This document shows positions 1 through 7,272 of a stretch of 9,788 bases of DNA, one piece after another. This stretch comes from Pseudobdellovibrio sp. (lineage in GTDB: Bacteria > Bdellovibrionota > Bdellovibrionia > Bdellovibrionales > Bdellovibrionaceae), in assembly GCA_025449725.1 (NCBI GenBank), contig JANWIU010000067.1:1-9788 (forward strand), written 5' to 3'. Within the stretch, counting starts at the first letter, position 1. Each line of letters starts with the position of its first letter. The notes under the pieces were generated by a model. That model did not search any database. It was not told the DNA's origin and saw nothing but the letters and a program-made list of their open reading frames with translations. A program made the translations under genes and the position numbers.

Positions 1-610
1 CGCGCTTCAAAGCGCGAAGCAAATAAAACGCAACTCCTGCCCCACATAAATAACCAAGGCCGGAAGTGCAATCCTTCTGATTCGGGTTCACAACGGTTAA
101 AGCGTCAGGAAGCTTTTCCGCAGGCAAATGGTGATCAGTTAAGATCACGTCAATACCCAGCTCTCTTGCTTTTTCAAATGCTTTAAACGACGTAATGCCC
201 ACGTCTACGGTCACAATTAATGTAATTCCAAGCGCAACTAGTTCTTCGACAGCTTCGGCATGAAAGCCGTAACCTTCGCTGAGGCGCTTTGGCTGATAAA
301 AGGCCACATCAGTAAAGCCGATCTTTTCGAAACCCTGCTTTAAAATAGCTAAGCCGCTGGTGCCGTCCAAATCGAAGTCTGCATAAATACAGATTTTTTC
401 TTTTTTCTTAAAAGCTTGAATCAGGCGGTCTACTGCCACCTTCATGCCTTTAATAGTCATTGGGTCTTTTAACGCCGCCAATTTTGGATTCAGCAAATCA
501 TCTAACTTTTCCTGAGTCAGACCGCGCGACGCTAAAACGCGCGCGATCAGATCGGGAAATGGTCCGACAAGTTTAGGACTTTGATGAGATCGCGGTTTCC
601 ATTGCGGCAT
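1..610 (-). CDS. recJ: single-stranded-DNA exonuclease RecJ, N-terminal part (cut by window edge)
   Basis: Encodes the first 203 residues of RecJ, a cytoplasmic 5'-3' single-strand DNA exonuclease of the DHH phosphoesterase family that acts in recombination and mismatch or base-excision repair. Translating the minus strand from the ATG at 610-608 gives a RecJ-type leader followed by the DHH core. Visible motifs are YADFDLDG (Asp78, Asp80, Asp82; family usually DYDADG), VTVDVGI (Asp136; often VDNGI) and TDHHLP (Asp159, His160, His161), then NPNQ and the helix GAGVAFYLLRAL. These acidic and histidine residues bind the Mn/Mg ions in known RecJ structures. The C-terminal half (DHHA1 and OB domains) lies outside the window. 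The gene starts 15 bases after the secF stop with only a weak purine-rich ribosome site, so it is probably the last translated gene of the yajC-secD-secF transcript. No frameshift is seen. Confidence 0.93.
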   Translation of the reverse strand, partial: MPQWKPRSHQSPKLVGPFPDLIARVLASRGLTQEKLDDLLNPKLAALKDPMTIKGMKVAVDRLIQAFKKKEKICIYADFDLDGTSGLAILKQGFEKIGFTDVAFYQPKRLSEGYGFHAEAVEELVALGITLIVTVDVGITSFKAFEKARELGIDVILTDHHLPAEKLPDALTVVNPNQKDCTSGLGYLCGAGVAFYLLRALKR

Positions 611-625
611 CGTTTATACAGTTTC

Positions 626-1561
626 TTAAGCTGCGCGCGGGCTTAGCTTAAGTTTCTCCATAATTAAAATTAATGGAGCCGCGATGTAAATAGATGAATA
701 AGTTCCGAAGAAGATACCCACACAAATTGCGAACGCAATATCAGCCACAACTCCGCCGGCAAAAATGTACAGGCAAAGCGAGCTGACAAAAACCGTTCCC
801 GAAGTAATCAGCGTACGCCCCAACATATCATTGATAGCTTTATTGATAATAAACGCCCAGCCGTGCCCTCTATAAGTGTGCTCTGTTTCACGAATACGGT
901 CAAAAACCACAATCGTGTCATTTAACGAGAAGCCTATGAGTGAAAGAATCGCAGCCAAAATAGGAACGTTAACTTCTTTTCCTACAAGGATAAATATTGC
1001 CAGCGTGATGACAGCATCATGTAACAAACAGATAACTGCACCCGGAGAGTAGAGGTAATCAAACCGCATTGCTACGTAAACTAAAATAACCAATAGACAA
1101 TAAAATACCGCCAGCAAACCGCTGCGCTTTAACTCTGCACCGACTTGTGGTCCTACTGTATCTACGCGGCGGATTTCCGCGCCTACGCTTGCGTATTGAG
1201 TAGAAATAGCTTCCTTAACTCGCGCAATAGCTGCATTTAATTTGTCATTAGTTTCTTTGTCGTTCGCGCCTTTTTCACCGACGAAACGTATAATGTATTC
1301 TGAACCTTCTCCGATACCCTGAACTCCGACTTCGCCTAAGTGAAGAGGATCAACCGTTTTACGGATTTCATCGATATGAACGGACTGAGAAAACTTCACT
1401 TGAATTTCAGTACCGCCTTTAAAGTCGATTCCGTAGTTGATTCCCCGTACTGCTAAGTAAACAACGGAAAAAACAAAAATCAAAGCTGAGATGCCGCCAA
1501 AGAGGCCAACATTTTTTACGAAATCATAACGGCCAAAAGATTCTTTTGTATTTACTGCCAT
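626..1561 (-). CDS. secF: protein translocase subunit SecF
   Basis: A 311-residue inner-membrane protein. With SecD and YajC it binds SecYEG and uses the proton-motive force to pull preproteins to the periplasmic side. Features in order: first membrane span about residues 17-37; the periplasmic P4 entry motif DFKGGT (46-51); the periplasmic domain to about 135; VGPQVG (136-141); then five more spans. The signature NDTIVVFDRIRE (214-225) and GRTLITS (248-254) are present. Asp215 and Arg249 match the Asp and Arg identified as proton-path residues in the Thermus SecDF structure. The length is normal for stand-alone SecF (about 300-320). The ATG at 1561-1559 is preceded by TAGGAG at a good distance. 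That ribosome site overlaps the secD stop, so translation is probably coupled. Confidence 0.97.
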   Translation of the reverse strand: MAVNTKESFGRYDFVKNVGLFGGISALIFVFSVVYLAVRGINYGIDFKGGTEIQVKFSQSVHIDEIRKTVDPLHLGEVGVQGIGEGSEYIIRFVGEKGANDKETNDKLNAAIARVKEAISTQYASVGAEIRRVDTVGPQVGAELKRSGLLAVFYCLLVILVYVAMRFDYLYSPGAVICLLHDAVITLAIFILVGKEVNVPILAAILSLIGFSLNDTIVVFDRIRETEHTYRGHGWAFIINKAINDMLGRTLITSGTVFVSSLCLYIFAGGVVADIAFAICVGIFFGTYSSIYIAAPLILIMEKLKLSPRAA

Positions 1562-1569
1562 ATATTCTC

Positions 1570-3258
1570 CTACACCGAAAACTTATTAACACCGAAGCGG
1601 TGTACTAAATTATCTACTATAACTTTTGAAACAAATACGTTTGCAAACAATGTTGAAACGATACCCACTAATAATGTCACCGCGAATCCACGTACCGGCC
1701 CTGTACCGAAATACAAGAGCACCAGTGCCGTCGCTGAAACAGTAATATTGGAATCGATAATTGCCGACATCGCTTTATCGTAACCTTCCTTTATTGCGGA
1801 CTTCAGGGAGGCACCTTTTAAAATCTCTTCCCTCATCCTCTCGTTAATCAGGACGTTCGCATCGACCGCAAACCCTACTGTCAGCGCCATCCCTGCGATA
1901 CCTGGCAATGTTAAAGTAGCGCCAAGTGAACCCAGCAATGCAAACATTGAAAGAATGTTCACAACCAAAGCCATTGTCGAAACCAATCCCATGGTGCGGT
2001 AGTAAACAATCATAAAGATCATAATCAAAATCGAACCTATATAAGAACCAAGCTTTGCTTTATCAAGAGCATCCTTACCCAATGAAGGACCAACACGTCG
2101 TTCTTCAAGCTGCTCTAATGAAGCAGGCAGTGCGCCGGCGCGAAGAGCTGTGGCAATTAATTTTGCCTCTTCCATTTGATCTTTGTTGTTTGAACGGCCC
2201 AAAGTAATGCGGGCCTCGCCATTAGGAATTTTACTTTGAATGTTCGGCGCCGTTTTAACAACTTTATCCAGAACAATCGCCATTTGCTTGTTAATGTTCT
2301 CACCTGTCAAATTTGAAAATTTGGTGGCGCCTGTCGGATTAAAGCGTAAAGAAACTTCCGGCTCGCCATATTGACCGAAGCTAACGGCGGCGCTGTCCAG
2401 ATAATCTCCTGAAAGATCAGTATCAGTATGCAACAAGAACGGAGTTGATCCCACGTCCATTGTTTTTGCGTTATCTAATTTTTGGAAATACACGATTGTC
2501 TTAGGAGGAATTTTACCTTGTAAGTCCTGATTAACTTTCGCGATGTATTCAGTATACTTTAAAGTCGACATGGAATAACCACCGGCTTTTTCTGCATCTG
2601 CAATCAGTTGGCGGATTTCATCCGGAGACTTTTCATAGGAAACCATCATGAAATCAAGTTTTGCAGTAGTGTTGATAAGCTGCTTGGCTCTTTCAGCATC
2701 AGCCATACCCGGTAACTGAACAAGAATCCGGTCAGCACCTTGTTGTGTGATGGATGGCTCCGCCACGCCGAACTCATCAATACGGTTACGTATTGTTTCA
2801 ATAGCCTGACGAATTACGTTTTGTTTTTGATCAAGCAAATAAGCTTCCAGATACTTCACTTCCACGCTTTCACCGGTAACGTTTAATACCTGCAAAGAAT
2901 TTGGGTGATTTTTTTGAATTGAAGCTTCAATTTTTTTTGCATCTTCAACAGAGTTAGCTACGATACCGAATTCGCCTTGTTTGGCTAAACTTGTAGTAAA
3001 TTCTTTTACCACTACGTTTTCTTTTTCCAGTTCCGCTTTTAATGCCTGAGTTTGACGAACAACCGAAGTTGCAACAACTCCGTCAATATCAACGCCCATA
3101 ACCAAGTGCAAGCCGCCCTGAATGTCGAGCCCGTAATTTAATTTACCTGCCGGCCACCATTTCAGCGCCGATGTATCCGCAAAATTCGGAATAATCGATG
3201 CAACGGCAACCGCAATAACTATTGCAGCAATCCAGGTGCGTGAACGTAAACCTTCCAT
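1570..3258 (-). CDS. secD: protein translocase subunit SecD
   Basis: A 562-residue inner-membrane protein of the SecDF-YajC complex. Residues 8-25 form the first membrane span. YGLDIQGG (42-49) is the family's N-terminal periplasmic signature. RNRIDEFGVAEP (157-168) and QLPGM (181-185) mark the first periplasmic domain, and residues about 280-385 the second, including LRAGALPA (372-379). Five C-terminal spans follow, with VGFAVDANVLINERMREE (461-478). Asp466 there corresponds to the essential membrane Asp of SecD; the family usually has IFERIREE, so Asn472 is a small deviation. A longer frame begins at 3309, but the start at 3258-3256 is chosen because the extension lies wholly inside yajC, does not look like SecD, and an AAGGA site sits 7 bases before the inner ATG. 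One base separates it from the yajC stop. Confidence 0.97.
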   Translation of the reverse strand: MEGLRSRTWIAAIVIAVAVASIIPNFADTSALKWWPAGKLNYGLDIQGGLHLVMGVDIDGVVATSVVRQTQALKAELEKENVVVKEFTTSLAKQGEFGIVANSVEDAKKIEASIQKNHPNSLQVLNVTGESVEVKYLEAYLLDQKQNVIRQAIETIRNRIDEFGVAEPSITQQGADRILVQLPGMADAERAKQLINTTAKLDFMMVSYEKSPDEIRQLIADAEKAGGYSMSTLKYTEYIAKVNQDLQGKIPPKTIVYFQKLDNAKTMDVGSTPFLLHTDTDLSGDYLDSAAVSFGQYGEPEVSLRFNPTGATKFSNLTGENINKQMAIVLDKVVKTAPNIQSKIPNGEARITLGRSNNKDQMEEAKLIATALRAGALPASLEQLEERRVGPSLGKDALDKAKLGSYIGSILIMIFMIVYYRTMGLVSTMALVVNILSMFALLGSLGATLTLPGIAGMALTVGFAVDANVLINERMREEILKGASLKSAIKEGYDKAMSAIIDSNITVSATALVLLYFGTGPVRGFAVTLLVGIVSTLFANVFVSKVIVDNLVHRFGVNKFSV

Positions 3259-3259
3259 G

Positions 3260-3640
3260 TTAGTTTCCTTCTTTCTTAGCTGTTTGTAATGCCGCTTGTG
3301 ACATGGCAATTTGTGCTCTTAGAATTTTGATTTGAACTTGATTTGCTATTTCGAGAGTCGCAATCAGATCAGTCAAAGCTGTGATGCGCCCGAGAATTCC
3401 GGCTTGCGTAACAACCTGATCGCCGACGCGAAGTGCTTGCAGAAAATTCTGAGTGTCTTTTTGTTTTTTGGCTTGCGGGCGGATAACGATAAAGTACATC
3501 ACACCTAAAATCACAGCGAAAGGCACGAACTGCATCCAACCCGGCGCTTGCTGAACCGCTTGAGCAGGCTCCGCCTGTGCCGCTGTAGCAGCAGCGTCCT
3601 GCGCAAAAGCCTGCAGTGAATTAAAAATTAAATGGATCAT
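3260..3640 (-). CDS. yajC: preprotein translocase accessory subunit YajC
   Basis: A 126-residue single-span membrane protein, the small partner of SecD and SecF. The N-terminus is an Ala/Gln-rich stretch (residues 11-33), followed by the membrane span (about 35-54). The span ends in the family signature YFIVIRPQAKKQK (49-61), and a small basic cytoplasmic domain with the typical RVGDQVVTQAGILGRI (71-86) follows. The C-terminal 15 residues are an extra polar tail. The ATG at 3640-3638 has an AGAGG ribosome site 7 bases upstream. An earlier ATG at 3657 is in another frame and stops at once. It is the first gene of a run yajC-secD-secF-recJ and lies 85 bases after the tgt stop. That gap holds weak promoter-like matches (TTGATC at 3718-3713 on the minus strand), so it may have its own promoter or be read through from tgt. 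Confidence 0.95.
   Translation of the reverse strand: MIHLIFNSLQAFAQDAAATAAQAEPAQAVQQAPGWMQFVPFAVILGVMYFIVIRPQAKKQKDTQNFLQALRVGDQVVTQAGILGRITALTDLIATLEIANQVQIKILRAQIAMSQAALQTAKKEGN
3266..3270 (-). promoter_or_regulatory. ribosome binding site that fixes the secD start
   Basis: On the minus strand this reads AAGGA, 7 bases before the ATG at 3258-3256. It is formed from the last codons of yajC (Glu-Gly-Asn-stop), so ribosomes finishing yajC are delivered to secD. It supports the 562-residue SecD rather than the 17-residue longer form. Confidence 0.75.
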
Positions 3641-3725
3641 GAAATAACCTCTTTCATTAGGAACATTAATTTAAAAAACGTAATGTAAAATTGAACCCTT
3701 AAAAGGTTTTTAGATCAAGTAATTG

Positions 3726-4862
3726 CTAGGTGTTTTTATCGGATCTTACAAAACGCGTTAGGCAGTCATCGCGGTACTGTTCCCAGCGATTTTCATCAAG
3801 TGCTTTGCGGGCTTTTTCCATCACTTTCATGTAAAAGTGCAGATTGTGAATTGTATTTAGTCTTGAGCCCAAAATTTCACCACTTAAAAACAAATGACGA
3901 AGGTAAGCTCTTGAGTAATTTGTGCACGTATAACAATCACATTCCGGATCTAAAGGCCCAGAATCTTCTTTATACTCTTGGCGCTTGATACTGATCCGGC
4001 CCTGCCAAGTATACAAAGTGCCGTTGCGGGCCACTCTCGTCGGCAAAACGCAGTCAAACATATCGATTCCGGAATCAATAGAAATAATCAAATCCAGCGG
4101 AGTGCCCACTCCCATCAGGTAGCGTGGCTTATTTTCGGGCATCAAGGGTGCGATATTCGGAAGGAGTTCGTGCATTAAATGAATCGGCTCGCCGATTGAA
4201 AAGCCACCGAGAGCGTAACCTGGTAAGTCGACGCTGGTGACCTGCTCTAAAGAGTACTTGCGATGTTCTAAACTTAATCCGCCTTGAATAATACCAAACA
4301 AAAGACTTTCCGGTCGCTGCATGGCTTTTTGCGAACGTAAAAGCCAACGATAAGTTAAGTCCATGGATTTTTTAATTTGATCATCAGTCGCCGGGTACCC
4401 GAGGCATTCATCAAATGCCATAATGATGTCAGATCCCAGGTCCATCTGGATTTCCATACTTTTTTCCGGCGAGATAAAATATTTTGCGCCATCCAAATGG
4501 GAGCTGAACTCAACGCCTTCTTCGCTCATTTTGCGTAAGCCTGACAGCGAAAAAACCTGGAAGCCGCCTGAATCGGTCAATATCGGTCCTTGCCAGTTCA
4601 TAAACTTGTGAAGGCCGCCCATTTTTTTAATTAATTTTTCACCGGGACGTAAATGCAAATGATAGGTGTTTCCGAGAACCACTTGAGTGCCGCAGCTTTT
4701 TAGCTCTTCAGGGGTCATGGCTTTTACGGTAGCCTTCGTACCCACTGCCATAAATGTCGGAGTTTCAAAACTGCCATGCGAAGTCATGAACGTCGCACGA
4801 CGCGCACGACCGCTTTTGCCATGCAATTTGAATTGGCCCAGTTGTAAGGTTTCGGAAGTCAT
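3726..4862 (-). CDS. tgt: queuine/preQ1 tRNA-ribosyltransferase
   Basis: A 378-residue cytoplasmic TIM-barrel enzyme. In bacteria it exchanges guanine-34 for preQ1 in the anticodons of tRNAs for Tyr, His, Asn and Asp, the committing step of queuosine modification. LTDSGGFQVFSL (95-106) carries the general acid/base Asp97. QGG (193-195) and GGFSIGE (219-225) belong to the base pocket. GIDMFDCVLPTRVARNG (265-281) carries the nucleophile Asp270 and the tRNA-binding PTR-ARNG loop. Zinc ligands are Cys308, Cys310, Cys313 and His339. Length is typical. No good ribosome site precedes the ATG at 4862-4860; the nearest purine-rich stretch, AGGTGA, is about 20 bases upstream. The start overlaps by ATGA the end of a 12-codon frame (4897-4859). 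The partner enzyme QueA is encoded 2.4 kb away on the same strand, beyond two opposite-strand genes. Confidence 0.97.
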   Translation of the reverse strand: MTSETLQLGQFKLHGKSGRARRATFMTSHGSFETPTFMAVGTKATVKAMTPEELKSCGTQVVLGNTYHLHLRPGEKLIKKMGGLHKFMNWQGPILTDSGGFQVFSLSGLRKMSEEGVEFSSHLDGAKYFISPEKSMEIQMDLGSDIIMAFDECLGYPATDDQIKKSMDLTYRWLLRSQKAMQRPESLLFGIIQGGLSLEHRKYSLEQVTSVDLPGYALGGFSIGEPIHLMHELLPNIAPLMPENKPRYLMGVGTPLDLIISIDSGIDMFDCVLPTRVARNGTLYTWQGRISIKRQEYKEDSGPLDPECDCYTCTNYSRAYLRHLFLSGEILGSRLNTIHNLHFYMKVMEKARKALDENRWEQYRDDCLTRFVRSDKNT

Positions 4863-4907
4863 AAGGAGTTTGTACTTGAATCACCTGAATCTGTCATCTT
4901 TTTCAAA

Positions 4908-4940
4908 TTGATATTGTCGAAGTCCGTGTTTAGACTAAAC
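4908..4940 (+). promoter_or_regulatory. predicted promoter with a palindrome over the -10 box, apparently giving a leaderless mRNA
   Basis: TTGATA (4908-4913; 5 of 6 to TTGACA) is followed after 17 bases by TAGACT (4931-4936; 4 of 6 to TATAAT). The usual spacing puts the transcription start at about 4943, which is the A of the dehydrogenase ATG. No Shine-Dalgarno sequence precedes that ATG, which fits a leaderless message. The -10 box lies inside the perfect palindrome GTTTAG-A-CTAAAC (4928-4940), a plausible repressor site. Boxes and palindrome are read directly; function is inferred. Confidence 0.5.
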
Positions 4941-4942
4941 GT

Positions 4943-5692
4943 ATGAAAAAAACAGCATTTGTAACCGGATCAAGCCGCGGTATCGGTCGTGAAATTGCCC
5001 TTAAACTGGCCGAAGAAAATTATACCGTATTTGTTACAGGTCGAAACAAAGAAGATGTTGATAAAACCGTGCAGGAAATAAAATCTTTGAACGGCCAGGC
5101 TTTATCTTGGGTGGGCGATCTCACGACGGAATCGGGCTTAAAAGAAGCTTTAAGCTTCGTTGAACAAAACGGCGGAAGCTTAGACCTCCTGGTCACAAAT
5201 ATCGGTTCCGGTAAAACTTCACAAGAAGTTGTTGTAGAGCTGGCTGAATGGAAGCGTGTTTTTGATATTAATTTTTTTTCGGCAGTCGGTGCGATTAATA
5301 CGTTTTTGCCATTGCTTGAAAAAAGCAAAGGCCAGGTTGTTTGCATTTCTTCCATTGCCGGTATCGAAAAAATTTCAGTGGCTCTTTCTTATTCGGTCGC
5401 AAAAGCTGCGGTCCTTTCGCTTGTTCAGCAACTGATGCGGCCATTGGCTGCGATGGGAGTCAGAATTAATGCGATCTCTCCCGGGAATGTCTGGATCGAA
5501 AATGGCTCCTGGGACCGAAAGATGAAAGAAAATCCTACTCGCGTAAATGACATCATTCAAAATCAGGTCGCGCTTAAAAAATTTGTCGGCGCTGATGAAA
5601 TTGCCGAAGCCGTTTGGTTCACTGTTAAAAATCCCAGCATAACTGGACAAAACATAGTCATTGATGCGGGGCAAACCCGACAATGGCCTTAA
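4943..5692 (+). CDS. classical short-chain dehydrogenase/reductase (FabG-like)
   Basis: A 249-residue Rossmann-fold NAD(P)H-dependent oxidoreductase, presumably cytoplasmic; no signal peptide. Features in order: cofactor glycine motif TGSSRGIG (8-15), GDL (58-60) whose Asp contacts the adenine ring, TNIG (85-88) in place of the usual NNAG, Asn110, and the catalytic Ser137, Tyr150 and Lys154 (YSVAK). SPGNV (179-183) and the C-terminal DAG (241-243) complete the fold. Arg34 after strand 2 hints at NADPH preference. Length is standard. The substrate cannot be told: it resembles 3-oxoacyl-ACP reductases and sugar or alcohol dehydrogenases equally, and no fatty-acid genes are nearby. It is transcribed away from tgt, 80 bases apart, from a well-placed promoter that would start at the ATG itself. 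The lipoprotein gene follows on the same strand after 86 bases. Confidence 0.92.
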   Translation: MKKTAFVTGSSRGIGREIALKLAEENYTVFVTGRNKEDVDKTVQEIKSLNGQALSWVGDLTTESGLKEALSFVEQNGGSLDLLVTNIGSGKTSQEVVVELAEWKRVFDINFFSAVGAINTFLPLLEKSKGQVVCISSIAGIEKISVALSYSVAKAAVLSLVQQLMRPLAAMGVRINAISPGNVWIENGSWDRKMKENPTRVNDIIQNQVALKKFVGADEIAEAVWFTVKNPSITGQNIVIDAGQTRQWP

Positions 5693-5778
5693 ATTGAAAT
5701 TTATTTTCTAGGGGTTAGTCCCGTTCATTAGTTTTTCACAAGGTCCGATGATTACCCGTACTTCAACAAAGGACTTAC

Positions 5779-7272
5779 GTGAAAAAATATTCTTACATCG
5801 TCAGTGGCGCAACTATTTTGGCCGGTTCACTTTTACTTTTGAACTGCAGCGGAATCTCCACTGGAGTTGTCACCGGCGGCGGTTCAGATTTTTCGTCAGT
5901 CCTTGCGGAAGATATGGTTTTAACTTCCCCTACCGCACAACGCACGGGCGGTTCTTTATTTTCCACTGGCCCGGCATATGTTGCGCTTGGCGATGTTATC
6001 GCGATGGTTGGTCCAGATCCTGAAGATTCTCCAAAAGAAAAAAAAGACGCGTTAGAAGTTTTGATTGCCGATACACCTCCTTCCAGTTGTGCTATTTCAT
6101 TGAATTTGCAAAACGCTGGGCGTGCTAATTGTTATGGTCCAAGCGTCGCCTGGACCGATCACGAAGTTGATGGAACATCAGGAACTTGGCCCGGCGGAGA
6201 CTTAGGAATTTGGACCGACACCGAAGCTTCTTCCGGCGAGGCCTGTGTAGCTGCTCAGTTAAATGCTCAAATGAAAGGTGCCATATCATTTATTGATACA
6301 GCCCAGTTCATCACGGCAGGGATGGCTTGCGTAGCCAATAAGAATGGTTACTCGCTTCCGTCATCACCGTCCAGCAGTCTTGATTTAACTTCGGTTATGG
6401 CTGGGGTGGTAACGATTAACAGTTCTACTATGACAGTATCTGCGGCAGAAATCCTTAGGGACACAAATGACTCTTCTGGTAACGCAGTTTACGTTACGAC
6501 TCTGGCTGGCACTGTCGGAACAAAAACTTTTGAAATTCGCTTAAAGCACATTCCGACGGCCGCAGATGATTCGACCAACAAAGGAAAAATTTCAGTGAAG
6601 GTCACAGATTCAGGTGGCCCCGGAAGTACGGATGGCGCCTCACTGGAGTATGAAAAGTCGTCTTCAACTGCCGGCAAATTACTTTTGAAAAAAATTAATT
6701 TCAACGGCGCTTCCGGTAATCCTTATGTTTCGTCTACTAATTATAGCGTTGATTATACAAAACTCTGGAACAACAATGCAGATTATCTTTTGGCCTCAAT
6801 TAATCCTGCTAATTTTACCGGAACCTACGCCTATGCATGGCAAGCCGGCAATGGTGACTCTCACACACGTACGTTCAACGCCATCTTGAGCGAATCCGGT
6901 GGAGTCGTTAATGGAACGGCCTTCTTTGGCTATGGACCAACAATGCAGGTAGGCCCAGGAAGCATTTCCGGAATGATCTGTGCGTGGACCGGTCCTGATC
7001 AGAATCACACACCGGTTTCAAAAGTTCAGCGCCAGGATTTATCATTGAGTTCAGGTAAATTTACAGTTTCCGGAACCACTCACACCACGTTCGACCCAGT
7101 GGCCGGTTGTGAAGCGGCTGAAAATGTCGCAAGCGGAACAACTATGGTCATGAACTGGAATGATGGAACGTCTCAGACAAGAAGTGTTTCAAACACAACT
7201 GAAAACCTGAGCCCCATTGGCGATGTTGCCGGCGCATTAACTCTGCCAACTGCTCCGACGAATGTTGATTAG
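5779..7272 (+). CDS. predicted cell-envelope lipoprotein of unknown family
   Basis: A 497-residue protein, not recognised. It starts at GTG 5779 with AAAGGA five bases upstream. The N-terminus is a lipoprotein-type signal: two lysines, hydrophobic core to residue 22, then LLLLNC with Cys23. Asn at the -1 position is unusual for the lipobox, so lipidation is likely but not certain. The mature part is rich in Ser, Thr, Gly and Asn, with many short stretches typical of beta structure. It has six further cysteines (104, 118, 156, 184, 401, 444), an even number that could form three disulphides in the periplasm. A short charged stretch (82-90, DSPKEKKDA) precedes the first cysteines. No catalytic motif was found. 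It may be a surface or outer-membrane lipoprotein. It follows the dehydrogenase, but co-transcription is not shown. Its TAG stop overlaps the queA stop on the other strand. Confidence 0.8.
   Translation: MKKYSYIVSGATILAGSLLLLNCSGISTGVVTGGGSDFSSVLAEDMVLTSPTAQRTGGSLFSTGPAYVALGDVIAMVGPDPEDSPKEKKDALEVLIADTPPSSCAISLNLQNAGRANCYGPSVAWTDHEVDGTSGTWPGGDLGIWTDTEASSGEACVAAQLNAQMKGAISFIDTAQFITAGMACVANKNGYSLPSSPSSSLDLTSVMAGVVTINSSTMTVSAAEILRDTNDSSGNAVYVTTLAGTVGTKTFEIRLKHIPTAADDSTNKGKISVKVTDSGGPGSTDGASLEYEKSSSTAGKLLLKKINFNGASGNPYVSSTNYSVDYTKLWNNNADYLLASINPANFTGTYAYAWQAGNGDSHTRTFNAILSESGGVVNGTAFFGYGPTMQVGPGSISGMICAWTGPDQNHTPVSKVQRQDLSLSSGKFTVSGTTHTTFDPVAGCEAAENVASGTTMVMNWNDGTSQTRSVSNTTENLSPIGDVAGALTLPTAPTNVD

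Noticed and set aside
1..16. Palindrome CGCGCTT-CA-AAGCGCG at the left edge
   Set aside because: It lies in recJ coding sequence (Leu-Leu-Arg-Ala-Leu-Lys-Arg) and fits codon use; nothing else supports a site.
3259..3309. Longer SecD start at 3309
   Set aside because: The 17 extra residues lie inside yajC and do not resemble SecD. AAGGA is correctly placed for the ATG at 3258.
3694..3708. Hairpin AACCCTTAAAAGGTT between tgt and yajC
   Set aside because: About five pairs with one G-U and no solid T-run; too weak to call a terminator.
5711..5722. GGGGTTAGTCCC hairpin after the dehydrogenase stop
   Set aside because: Only a three-pair stem with no adjoining T-run. Not enough for a terminator.
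5748..6023. 91-codon plus-strand frame overlapping the lipoprotein start
   Set aside because: It has Cys/Arg/Phe-rich shadow composition and no ribosome site. The GTG frame at 5779 has a ribosome site and a signal peptide.
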